Below the pieces are notes generated by a model. The model saw only the letters and a program-made list of their open reading frames with translations. It did no database searches and was not told where the DNA came from. A stretch of 64,000 nt of DNA. It comes from Actinopolyspora mzabensis. GTDB lineage: Bacteria > Actinomycetota > Actinomycetes > Mycobacteriales > Pseudonocardiaceae. The DNA lies in contig NZ_FNFM01000009.1 of NCBI RefSeq assembly GCF_900101095.1, positions 135,709-199,708 of the forward strand. Reading direction: 5' to 3'. Below are positions 39,104-47,358 of this stretch, one piece after another. The translations under genes were made by a program, and so were the position numbers. Position 1 is the first letter of the stretch; every line of letters begins with the position of its first letter.

Positions 39104-39344
39104 GCCCGGCAGCCTAGCCAGCCGAACTCGGCCACCACGAAGAGGTCTCGGGTGACGAGTATCACCTTTCCGGTGGGTGGGGGCGCGCTGCTGCTCCTTC
39201 CGGGAGTGACGGATGTGCCGTGGCGTTCGGGGCGGCTCACCGGGCCGTGGCGGCCCGTGGCGCGACCCGGTGATGTCGCGCCGTGCGTCGCCCACAGCGG
39301 GTGACCGCTCACCACTCGGGCCGCCTTCGGCATAACCTGGGCAC

Positions 39345-40178
39345 ATGACCACCCCGTCCCCGCTGGATGCCGACGTGCTGCGTGCTCGTCTGCTCGACGA
39401 CGGCCCGTACCGGGCACTCGACGTGGTGACCGTGACCGGTTCGACCAACACCGATCTGGTCGCCGCGGCCAACGCCGGTTCTACCGACCGCACCGTGCTC
39501 GTCGCGGAGGAACAGCAGGCGGGCAGGGGAAGGATGCGCCGCTCGTGGGTCTCACCGCGCTACTACGGGCTGCACGTGAGCGTGCTGCTGCGTCCCGTGG
39601 TGGCGGCGCGTACCGCGCTGTCCTGGATCCCGCTGTTGGCTGGCACCGCGCTGGCCGAGACGGTGCGGGAGGAAACCGGGCTGGCCGCCGAGTTGAAGTG
39701 GCCCAACGACCTGCTCCTGGGGGGCGACCGCAAGGCGGCGGGCATTCTGGCCGAGGCGGTGAGCACTTTGGACGGTATGGCGGTGGTGCTGGGCATCGGT
39801 GTCAACGTGCACCACGACGCGGCGAGCCTGCCCGAGAGCGCGGGTGGGCTGCCCGCCACCTCCATCGCCGCCGAAGGGGGCAAGGTCGACCGCACCGAGC
39901 TGCTGGCCGGTCTGCTGGAGCGGTTGTCCGGTATCGAGCTGCGCTGGCGCGACACCGTGTCCGAGGAGGTCCTGGACGGGGGTGTGCTGGAACGCTATCG
40001 GCCGCTGTGCGGCACGATCGGCCGCTGGGTGCGTGTCGAACTCGGTGGTGGCCGGATACTCGAAGGTGAGGCCCGCGACGTGGACACCCAGGGCAGGCTC
40101 GTGGTCCGCGACCGCGACGGGACGCGCACGCCGGTCTCCGCGGGGGACGTGGTGCACCTGCGTCCGGCGCAGCGTTGA
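39345..40178 (+). CDS. birA: Biotin-[acetyl-CoA carboxylase] ligase
   Basis: A 277-aa biotin protein ligase without the N-terminal DNA-binding domain, so an enzyme only. Motifs are [29 protein letters not shown] (biotinyl-AMP loop), [19 protein letters not shown] and the C-terminal SH3-like domain. It biotinylates AccA3. It is divergent from accB, with 241 bases between. Confidence 0.93.
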   Translation: MTTPSPLDADVLRARLLDDGPYRALDVVTVTGSTNTDLVAAANAGSTDRTVLVAEEQQAGRGRMRRSWVSPRYYGLHVSVLLRPVVAARTALSWIPLLAGTALAETVREETGLAAELKWPNDLLLGGDRKAAGILAEAVSTLDGMAVVLGIGVNVHHDAASLPESAGGLPATSIAAEGGKVDRTELLAGLLERLSGIELRWRDTVSEEVLDGGVLERYRPLCGTIGRWVRVELGGGRILEGEARDVDTQGRLVVRDRDGTRTPVSAGDVVHLRPAQR

Positions 40179-40462
40179 GAGACCTCGGAGTTGCGATCCC
40201 GCTGCTGTGATCCCTCTGCTGTGACCACGGTGTTGCGACCCCGGTATCGAGGCATCGGTGTTGCGGCATCGATGCTGGGCGGCCGGTACGGCTGCTCAGG
40301 TGGCCGGGCCGTCGGTGTGCTCCGACGTGGCACGATCCCGCCCCGAACCGGTCCATGCGCGCTTCGCGGGGCGTGCTCGGGAGCTTCCGGACAGGCGCGG
40401 GAACCGGTCGAGGTTCCGGTACGGTGAGCGTGGCTCGCCGCTGATCCGAAGGGGGACTACAG

Positions 40463-40972
40463 GTGGCATATCCCGATGATCAGCTCGGTGAGGGCGAGCA
40501 GGTGCTGGTGCACCGGCATCCCCACTGGAAACTGCTGGTGGGGCCGGTATTCGCGTTGCTGGTGGTCCTGGTCGGCTTCGGCGTGCTCGTGCTGTTCACC
40601 GAGTCGCTCGCCTGGCGCATCCCGTTGCTCGCCGTGGGCGGGATCGTGGGGGTCGTGCTGCTGCTCTGGCTGGTGCTGACTCCGCTGCTGCGCTGGCGCA
40701 CCACCCACTTCGTGGTCACCAACCACCGGCTGATGATCCGCGAGGGAGTCTTCACTCGTTCCGGGGTGCACATCCCGCTCGGGCGGATCAACAGCGTCCG
40801 GTCCCGTCGGGGGCTGCTGGACCGGATGCTCGGCAGCGGAACGCTGATAGTTGAGTCCGCCTCGGACGAACCTCTGGAGTTCGACGACATCCCGGAGGTG
40901 AACCGGGTGCAGTCGCTGTTGTACGGCGCTGTCGAGGGCGAGCCCCACGAGCAGTACCCGGACGATCGTTGA
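40463..40972 (+). CDS. PH (DUF304) domain membrane protein
   Basis: A 169-aa protein with two transmembrane helices (about 24-45 and 51-74) and a bacterial PH-like domain (TTHFVVTNHRLMIREGVFTR, then RINSVRSRRGLLDRMLGSG). Proteins of this family sit beside birA in many actinobacteria. The GTG start follows AGGGGGAC. Function is unknown. Confidence 0.88.
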   Translation: MAYPDDQLGEGEQVLVHRHPHWKLLVGPVFALLVVLVGFGVLVLFTESLAWRIPLLAVGGIVGVVLLLWLVLTPLLRWRTTHFVVTNHRLMIREGVFTRSGVHIPLGRINSVRSRRGLLDRMLGSGTLIVESASDEPLEFDDIPEVNRVQSLLYGAVEGEPHEQYPDDR

Positions 40973-41104
40973 CGGATCGTTCTCCTCGGTGGAGGGGATG
41001 ATTCCGGGGCTCTCCCGCCGATGCTCCGTAACGAGTAGCGTCCTACACCCGTTGGGAGCAACGAGAAGCGGTGCGATCCGTGACCTGTGGAAGGAGACTT
41101 GTTG

Positions 41105-42055
41105 ATGGGTGTACGTGCGCTGGGTCTGCCGGAGGCCACTCGTTCCCCGAACACGCCGGAACTCCCCGAACGGGTGACCATCTGGGAGGTGGGGCCTCGT
41201 GACGGGCTGCAGAACGAGAGCGGGGTGATCCCCTCCGCCGTCAAGCTCGAGTTCCTCAACCGGCTCAACGCCGCCGGACTGCCGGTCATCGAGACCACGA
41301 GCTTCGTGCACCCCGACTGGGTTCCGCAGCTGGCCGACGCGGGTGAGGTCCTCAACGGGCTCTCCCCCAAACCCGGCGTGCGCTACCCGGTGCTGGTGCC
41401 CAACCAGCGCGGCCTCGACCGCGCCAGGGAGGCAGCGGTCTCCGACATCGCGATCTTCGCCTCCGCCACTGAGAGCTTCGCCCAGCGCAACCTCAACCGG
41501 AGCTTCGAGGAACAGTTCGAGATGTTCCGCCCGGTCGTGCGCGGTGCGGCGTCCTCCGGCATGCGGGTCCGCGGCTACCTCTCGATGGTCTTCGGTGATC
41601 CGTGGCAGGGGGCCGTGCCGGTCGATCAGGTGGTCGACGCGGGCAAGCGGCTGTTGGGGATGGGCTGCGACCAGCTCTCGCTCGGCGACACCATCGGTGT
41701 GGCCACACCCGGCCAGGTCGAGAGCGTGCTGCGCGGTTTCCAGGAGGCCGACATCACCCCGGACCGGCTGGCCGTGCACTTCCACGACACCTATGGGCAG
41801 GCACTGGCCAATACCTACGCCGCGCTGCGGCTGGGGATCAGCACCGTCGACTCCTCGGCGGGCGGGCTGGGCGGCTGCCCCTACGCGGGCTCCGCCACCG
41901 GCAATCTGGCCACCGAGGACCTGGTCTGGATGCTCTCGGGACTGGGAATCGAGCACGGCGTCGACCTGGAGCTGCTCGTGGACACCAGCACCTGGATGGC
42001 CGAGCAGCTCGGCAAACCGAGCCCCTCGCCGGTGGTCAAGGCAATGGCGCGATGA
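41105..42055 (+). CDS. Hydroxymethylglutaryl-CoA lyase
   Basis: A 316-aa DRE-TIM enzyme that cleaves HMG-CoA to acetoacetate and acetyl-CoA in leucine degradation. The signature GPRDGLQNE (about 34-42), the catalytic-metal segment HFHDTYGQALANTYAAL and the C-terminal GGLGGCPYAGSATGN with the catalytic Cys are all present. ATG at 41105 has AAGGAG upstream; GTG at 41087 is an alternative. It overlaps cbiZ by 4 bases. Confidence 0.92.
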   Translation: MGVRALGLPEATRSPNTPELPERVTIWEVGPRDGLQNESGVIPSAVKLEFLNRLNAAGLPVIETTSFVHPDWVPQLADAGEVLNGLSPKPGVRYPVLVPNQRGLDRAREAAVSDIAIFASATESFAQRNLNRSFEEQFEMFRPVVRGAASSGMRVRGYLSMVFGDPWQGAVPVDQVVDAGKRLLGMGCDQLSLGDTIGVATPGQVESVLRGFQEADITPDRLAVHFHDTYGQALANTYAALRLGISTVDSSAGGLGGCPYAGSATGNLATEDLVWMLSGLGIEHGVDLELLVDTSTWMAEQLGKPSPSPVVKAMAR

Positions 42056-42720
42056 CGACCTCGGAAACCGCGTACTTCCCGGCCACGAGCGCGCGCACCC
42101 TGCGGGGGCAGCCGCTGTTGGCCTGGGAAGGTGCCGGTGAGTGGCTGGCCGTTTCCTCCGGCTCGTACGGCGGCGGTCTCGGACTTCGCCGCTGGGTGCT
42201 CAACGCCACCGTCCCCAGTGGATACGACCGCCCCGACCCGGCAGCGCACATCGCCGAGATGGCCGGGGAGCTGGAGCTCGAAGGGCCGGGCACCGGACTG
42301 CTGACCGCGGTGGACGTGCGGCACGAGGTGACCGCCACCGAAGCCGGTGTGCGGGCGAGCGTGACCACCGGGGTGGGATATCCGATCTGGGCGGCGCACG
42401 ACGCCGCCGACACCTCGCACCTGGAGCGGGACCCCACACCGGGAACCATCAACGCGGTGTGCTTCCTCCCGGTGCGGGTGAGCGAGTCCGCACTGGTCAA
42501 CCTGGTCGCCACCGTCGCCGAGGCGAAGGCGCAGGCCCTGGCGGAGGCCGGGGTGCCCGGCACCGGCACCTGCACCGACGCGACCGTGCTGCTGTGTCCG
42601 CCCGACGGTGAGCCCGAACCCTACGGCGGGCCGCGTTCCGTGCTCGGCGCACCGCTGGCCCGTGTGATCCACCGGGCGGTGACCGAGGGGCTGCGCGTGA
42701 CCAACCCGCGACACCGGTGA
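42052..42720 (+). CDS. cbiZ: Adenosylcobinamide amidohydrolase
   Basis: A 222-aa CbiZ-family enzyme that removes the aminopropanol arm from (pseudo)adenosylcobinamide so it can be salvaged to B12. Family segments are VSSGSYGGGLG, GTINAVCFLPVRVS and GTGTCTDATVLLCP. It is coupled to HMG-CoA lyase by an ATGA overlap. No cobalamin riboswitch was seen upstream. Confidence 0.87.
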   Translation: MTTSETAYFPATSARTLRGQPLLAWEGAGEWLAVSSGSYGGGLGLRRWVLNATVPSGYDRPDPAAHIAEMAGELELEGPGTGLLTAVDVRHEVTATEAGVRASVTTGVGYPIWAAHDAADTSHLERDPTPGTINAVCFLPVRVSESALVNLVATVAEAKAQALAEAGVPGTGTCTDATVLLCPPDGEPEPYGGPRSVLGAPLARVIHRAVTEGLRVTNPRHR

Positions 42721-42832
42721 GCACGCGTTCGGGCGAACCACACCGCGAGGGGCTCGCCCGGGCAGAACCGGCGCGACCTCCGACGCGTCCCACCGACGGT
42801 GGGGGCGGCGGACCGCAGTGGGAGGAAGGTGA

Positions 42833-43357
42833 GTGGCGTTGACCGACCATCGGGCGCAGGTCGAGGAGATGATCGCCGATTACCGGCGCAGCAGTCAGCG
42901 GCTTTCCGAGGTGGACGACGAACTCGCCACGATCGAGGAGACCGTCGGCGACGAGCGCGGGGAGGTCTCGGTCACCGTGGGCTCCGGGGGAGCGTTGCGG
43001 CGGGTGTGGTTGGCCGAACAGGTCTACCGCACGTACTCCCCGGACGAACTCGGCGGGCTCCTCGTGCGACTGTCCGCGACCGCCACCGCGCGGATCGCCG
43101 AACGCACCGACGCGGTGCTCGCGACGGTGCTCCCCGCCGGAGCCGATCCCGCCGCCCTGCGCGCTGACTCCGCGGCGTCGTCCGATTCCGCGGCGTCGTC
43201 CGGCGCCGCGCCCCCCGTCACCGGGGTGTCGGTGCCGTACGGAGCCACCGTTGCGGACAATGGACCGGAGACTTCGGCAGCGGAGCCAGAGCAGGAGGAG
43301 TCGCTCGAACCCCGCAGTTGGCTGCGGGACGTCGGAGCGGCGGAACGGAACCGGTGA
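42833..43357 (+). CDS. YbaB/EbfC-like protein of toxin operon
   Basis: A 174-aa protein. Residues 1-100 match the YbaB/EbfC DNA-binding-like fold as found in ESX/polymorphic-toxin operons of actinobacteria: an N-terminal coiled helix (MIADYRRSSQRLSEVDDELA) and the beta strand VSVTVGSGGALRRV. The C-terminal 70 residues are low complexity. It starts at GTG with GGAGGAAGG upstream. Its stop and the next ATG share a base (TGATG). Confidence 0.78.
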   Translation: MALTDHRAQVEEMIADYRRSSQRLSEVDDELATIEETVGDERGEVSVTVGSGGALRRVWLAEQVYRTYSPDELGGLLVRLSATATARIAERTDAVLATVLPAGADPAALRADSAASSDSAASSGAAPPVTGVSVPYGATVADNGPETSAAEPEQEESLEPRSWLRDVGAAERNR

Positions 43358-43686
43358 TGACAGGTTTCCAAAGTGACCTCGGGAAACTCACCGAGCACGC
43401 CGGGGAGTTCACCGAGCACGCGGAGCAAGCCAGGCGGATCCGCCACGAGCTGCGCACCGCCCTGGAGGCGTCCGGCGAGTGCTGGGGCTCCGACGAGGCG
43501 GGAGCCAGGTTCGCCGAGCTGCACCTTCCCGGCGCCGAGCGCGCGTTGCGCGGGCTCGAACGGTTGCCGGACGAGCTGGCGGAGATGGGAACGAAGCTGT
43601 CGGAGGTGGCCGATACCTACCGCCGCACCGACGAGGCGGCGGCCGAACGACTGGACGGGATCGATGCCGGGCCGGAACGGGAGTGA
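43357..43686 (+). CDS. WXG100-like secretion partner
   Basis: A 109-aa helical-hairpin protein with a WGSDEAG turn near residue 46, matching WXG100-type proteins (about 100 aa). It is probably exported with, or as chaperone for, the downstream toxin. Both gene borders overlap, so it is translated in step with YbaB-like and toxin genes. Confidence 0.82.
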   Translation: MTGFQSDLGKLTEHAGEFTEHAEQARRIRHELRTALEASGECWGSDEAGARFAELHLPGAERALRGLERLPDELAEMGTKLSEVADTYRRTDEAAAERLDGIDAGPERE

Positions 43687-46259
43687 TCGGATTGGGGATC
43701 GAACTTCCCGTCGAACTGCGCGGGGTGGCCGAGCGCACCGGCGCGCACTGGCCGGAGGCCGATGAGGACGCCATGCGCGAGGCGGCGGCCGCCTGGCGTC
43801 GTGCCGCCGAATCGCTGGACAGGTTGGCCGCCACCTCCGACGCCTCGGCGGGTGGGGCGCTAGCCGCGATCGAGGGCGAGACGGCGCGGGCCGCGAGCAG
43901 CCGGTGGCGGGAGTTCGTCGAGCCGGACACCGGTCGGCTGCCGGGTAGCGCACGGGAGTGCGCGGCCGCGGCCGATCGGCTGGATCACGCCGCGGACCAG
44001 GTGGGGGCCGCCAAGGTGCGCATCGTGCGGGAACTGGTCGCGCTCGCCAAGCGGACCGACGCGGCCGAGCGCGCCGCCGCGGCGGGGAACCCCTCCGCCG
44101 CGTTGCGGGCCGAGTCCGCCGTGGGGGAGACGGCCGGCAACATCGCCGAGCTGAACCGGACTCTGGTCGGGGCGGTGGACAGTTCGAGCGGGGTCACCAT
44201 CGATTCGAGCGCATCACCGGGATCGGCATCGCCCGACTCCGCACCGCTCGGCCTTACCGACGCGAACGACGAACCGGCCACCGGCGTCGGGGCGGTCGCG
44301 AATCGGGTGACGGACGTGAGTTCGGTGGAGGACGCCGTTGCGGGGGCGGGCGTCGTGGGTGAAGGCGCTCTCGGCGCAGCCGGGGCTGTCGAGGAAGAAG
44401 GTGCTGTCGGGGAGGCAGACGCCGGCGGTGAAGCGATTGATCGAGCGGCTTCGTTGCCGGACCGGTCGGCGGCTGCGATCGACGAGACCGTCCCACCGGG
44501 CCGAGGATCCGAGCAGCACGAGGAAACCGGCACTCCCCGCAGTCGGATCTCGGAACTCCTCTCACCCGACATGCCGGGCTCGGACGAGCGCGGTCCAGCA
44601 GTGGGATCCGGTGCCACCGGAGTGCCACCACACGCGAATCCGGCCGAAGAGGCTGCCGACCGGGAGCTGACCGGACCCGTCGCACCGGAAACGGTTCGGC
44701 GCGCCGCCGCCGGCCCGGCGGGTGGACCGGATGCCGGGACCGGACCGATACCCGTAGTGGAGCCCGACCCGCACTCTGCCGGCGGCCCAACGGCCTCGGG
44801 TGCTGGTGGCGAACGCACGGACGCCGGGCGGGATCCGATCACCGCGCCGCAGGCCGTGCACCAGGCCTGGGCCTCACCCGCCGCCGCGCCGCCTCCCGCG
44901 CCGCCGGGTTCGGCCGCGCCGCCGCTCGCCGGTCCCGCACCACAACCCGGTGCCGTTCCGCAGGGGCCCGCCGGGCAGCCGGGGATGACGGGACAGCCCG
45001 GCCCCGCTGGGCAGCCCAATCCCGCTGGCCAGCCCGGAGCCACTGCGCAGCCGCAGCGCCCCGGTCCTCCGCCACCCCCGGGCGCTCCCGGAGGGGGCAG
45101 GGGAGTCGGACAGCCGGAACCCGGGCAGGCAGCTCCGCGCCCCGGACCTCCGGCACGGGGCGGTTACCAGCCGACCGGGGTGGCCCATCCGGGCGCGGCG
45201 CCACCGGCGGGACGTAATCCGTTCGCTCCCGGCGGCGGGATGTCCCAACAGCCCCCGCCACCACCGCACCCTGCGCAGCAGCCTCCACCGCAGCAATCTC
45301 CGCAGCCGCAATCTCCACAGCAGCAGCCGGGCGAGGGGCGACGTCCGTTGCGGGAGAACCAGCGGGATCCCGCCGTCGTGGCTTTCGTGTTGCACCAGTT
45401 CCCGCTGGGGCACATGCCGGTGGCCGAGACCCGGCCGAGCAGGCAGTGGTCCCCTTCCGGGCAACCGTCCGAACGGGACACCCGCACGGTTCCGCCGCAG
45501 TCGCATCCGCGTGCGGACCTCGTCGAGGAGTTCGTCGTTGCCGCGCTCACGCGCTCCGTCGCACGCCGGGACGTGCCGGGAGTAGCGGAGGAAGCGGCCC
45601 GCACGATCCCGGCGGAGCTGCTGGTCGGCTACGAACCGCTCGGTCCGGAAACCGAGGTCGGCGAGTTCGAGTGGGAACGGCGCTACCTGCTTCCCGGACC
45701 GGACGGGAACCGCACGCACGCCTACGACTGGCCGGTGCGGCACGGTTTCGCGGACAACGGTGTCGAGGAGCCCGCTCCCGAGGTGTTGCCGCCGGGCACG
45801 ATGCTCGATCGGCTGGGTGACGAGCGGGGGATCGTGCTGGCTCCCGAGGGGACCGCGTTCGCCGATCGTTCGCTACCTCCGGAGTTCCGGGAGCGGGCCT
45901 ATCGGCGTTACCGGGTGGTGCACCCGTTGCCGGTGTGGCTCACCCGAACCGTCGCCTGGTTCGAGCAACCCGGCACCGGACTGCGCTACCGCACGACGCA
46001 CCCGATCACCGAACTGCTCGCCCTGGGACTACTGGCCGATCCGGCTGTCGAATCCGAAATGGAGACTGGGGCCCAACACGGGGATGTCTCCGGACAGGAA
46101 GTTTCGTCCGGTGGTGTCGATGTTGCCGGGCGGAACGACACGTCCGAACAGGACGAAGCGGCTGACTCCGAAACGACGGAACGGACGGTGCGGATCCATA
46201 GTGAGGACACGGGCGTCGAGGTGAGGTCGATGACGGCTTCCGCCGAGACGCCCCGCTGA
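43683..46259 (+). CDS. CpnT-like polymorphic toxin with C-terminal TNT domain
   Basis: An 858-aa secreted-toxin architecture. Residues about 1-160 are helical and WXG/CpnT-N-like. Residues about 180-580 are a low-complexity linker, first acidic/Ala-rich then Pro/Gln-rich. Residues about 700-800 match the TNT (tuberculosis necrotizing toxin) domain: GFADNGVEEPAPEVLPPGTM, LDRLGDERG, APEGTAFADRSLPPEF, RYRVVHPLPV and WFEQPGTGLRYR. TNT domains hydrolyse NAD(P)+. A 60-residue acidic tail follows. The GTG start overlaps the WXG100-like gene. Target (rival bacteria or eukaryotic cells) is not known. Confidence 0.85.
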   Translation: MIGLGIELPVELRGVAERTGAHWPEADEDAMREAAAAWRRAAESLDRLAATSDASAGGALAAIEGETARAASSRWREFVEPDTGRLPGSARECAAAADRLDHAADQVGAAKVRIVRELVALAKRTDAAERAAAAGNPSAALRAESAVGETAGNIAELNRTLVGAVDSSSGVTIDSSASPGSASPDSAPLGLTDANDEPATGVGAVANRVTDVSSVEDAVAGAGVVGEGALGAAGAVEEEGAVGEADAGGEAIDRAASLPDRSAAAIDETVPPGRGSEQHEETGTPRSRISELLSPDMPGSDERGPAVGSGATGVPPHANPAEEAADRELTGPVAPETVRRAAAGPAGGPDAGTGPIPVVEPDPHSAGGPTASGAGGERTDAGRDPITAPQAVHQAWASPAAAPPPAPPGSAAPPLAGPAPQPGAVPQGPAGQPGMTGQPGPAGQPNPAGQPGATAQPQRPGPPPPPGAPGGGRGVGQPEPGQAAPRPGPPARGGYQPTGVAHPGAAPPAGRNPFAPGGGMSQQPPPPPHPAQQPPPQQSPQPQSPQQQPGEGRRPLRENQRDPAVVAFVLHQFPLGHMPVAETRPSRQWSPSGQPSERDTRTVPPQSHPRADLVEEFVVAALTRSVARRDVPGVAEEAARTIPAELLVGYEPLGPETEVGEFEWERRYLLPGPDGNRTHAYDWPVRHGFADNGVEEPAPEVLPPGTMLDRLGDERGIVLAPEGTAFADRSLPPEFRERAYRRYRVVHPLPVWLTRTVAWFEQPGTGLRYRTTHPITELLALGLLADPAVESEMETGAQHGDVSGQEVSSGGVDVAGRNDTSEQDEAADSETTERTVRIHSEDTGVEVRSMTASAETPR

Positions 46260-46604
46260 TGCTCGCCGCTGTGTCGACGCTGGAACAGTTCTTCCGCGTT
46301 CCCAGCGCCGAACTCCCACCACCCACGCCACTCGCACCGCCGCGGGTTCTCGCGTGCGGCGTCGATTTCTCGCGAAATCGTCGTGCCGGTGGGGGAGGTG
46401 TGGCTCGGGCGGTGCCAATTTCTCGCGAAATCGCCGCGACGTTGCGCCGGGGACTCCGGTGCGTGAGGCGGATGCATTGCAAGGCCGGGTCGCCTCGCAG
46501 CGTAGGTCGCTACTCAAGAGCGGCCCAACGCAGCAAGGCGCCGCCTCACGTGCCGGCTACCCGACCACGCACGCAACTACAGCTGTGAACTCCAAGGAGG
46601 CCGT
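46260..46604. repeat. Mosaic of repeat families A, B and C between toxin and immunity candidate
   Basis: This 345-base gap contains a family B half-arm (CGCACCGCCGCGGGTTCT at about 46335-46350), family A palindromes at 46361-46382 and 46415-46436, and a complete family C element at 46462-46550 (ends CGTGAGGCGG / CCGCCTCACG; core reverse complement of the 9630-9719 copy). CTCCAAGGAGG at about 46590-46600 is the ribosome site of the next gene. Confidence 0.8.
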
Positions 46605-47234
46605 GTGAATTCCGAATCCGTGCTGGGATGGCTGGAGGCGATGGGAGTGCCGTCGCAGGTGGTTTCCGTCGCGGCCGAGCGCGACGACGCCTGGTGCCTG
46701 CTGCGGGACGACTCCGAGGGGAAGCCGGTCTGGGACGTGTTCTGGCGCGAGCAGGGCAACCGCTACGACTGGGCGCGGTTCTCGGCCGAGCGGGTGGCCT
46801 GTTTCTACCTGTTCGGGCGGTTGACCTGGACCCAGGCGCTGCGGGGCGCGGTCGGCCCGCTCGACTCCGGCAGCACGCCGCCCAGGGGAGTCCCGCTCCC
46901 CGGTGGCTCTGTCGATCCCGGCAGTGGCCCCTCCGAATCCGCCAGCGGTTCTTCGGGTTCTGGCAGCGCTTCTTCGGGTTCCGGCAGCGGCTCCCCCGAG
47001 GCGAGCAACGGCCCGGCGACCCCCGCCACCGGCAGCACCCCGGCCGTTCCCGGCTCCGGGAGTCCCGATTCCGGAAATCCCGCTGCTGACCCCGTGGCCG
47101 GGAGCCCCCTGGAGCGTGAGTCGGGCACTCATGCGGCCACCGGCACCGAATCCGATGCCGGGGCTTCCCACCGGGATACTTCCGGAACCGAGCAGGGCAA
47201 CGCCGGGTCGGAACGGCGCACCTCGGGCGGCTGA
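46605..47234 (+). CDS. Candidate TNT immunity protein with low-complexity tail
   Basis: A 209-aa protein. Residues 1-85 form a compact domain rich in Trp and acidic residues (DDAWCLLRDDSEGKPVWDVF, WREQGNRYDWARF, FYLFGRLTW) of the kind found right after TNT toxins in actinobacteria, so it is a likely immunity protein (inference from position and pattern). Residues 86-209 are Gly/Ser/Pro/Thr-rich and disordered, partly encoded by a short repeat of TCTTCGGGTTC(T/C)GGCAGCG. GTG start with AAGGAGG upstream. Confidence 0.65.
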   Translation: MNSESVLGWLEAMGVPSQVVSVAAERDDAWCLLRDDSEGKPVWDVFWREQGNRYDWARFSAERVACFYLFGRLTWTQALRGAVGPLDSGSTPPRGVPLPGGSVDPGSGPSESASGSSGSGSASSGSGSGSPEASNGPATPATGSTPAVPGSGSPDSGNPAADPVAGSPLERESGTHAATGTESDAGASHRDTSGTEQGNAGSERRTSGG

Positions 47235-47250
47235 GCACTCCCCACCCGCG

Positions 47251-47274
47251 CGGCGATTTCGCGAGAAATTGACG
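47251..47274. repeat. Dispersed palindrome (family A)
   Basis: CGGCGATTTCGCGAGAAATT followed by GACG; 17 bases after the immunity candidate. Confidence 0.8.
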
Positions 47275-47320
47275 CCCAGGCCGGCCGACGCGCCTCCTCC
47301 TGGAACGGTGCCGAAAACGA

Positions 47321-47336
47321 GTGTACGATCGTCCGC
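47321..47336. promoter_or_regulatory. TetR-type operator upstream of MFS gene
   Basis: GTGTACGATCGTCCGC, a one-mismatch version of the perfect palindrome at 48610-48625. It covers the expected -35 region; TAGACT at 47346-47351 is a -10 candidate 7 bases before the ATG, which would give a leaderless mRNA. Confidence 0.65.
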
Positions 47337-47358
47337 TCCGCTCGGTAGACTCTTGACC

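Noticed and set aside
40190-40290. GTGTTGCGRC/TCGGTGTTGCG repeats after birA
   Set aside because: The units are short and irregular, without consistent period; treated as simple sequence drift.
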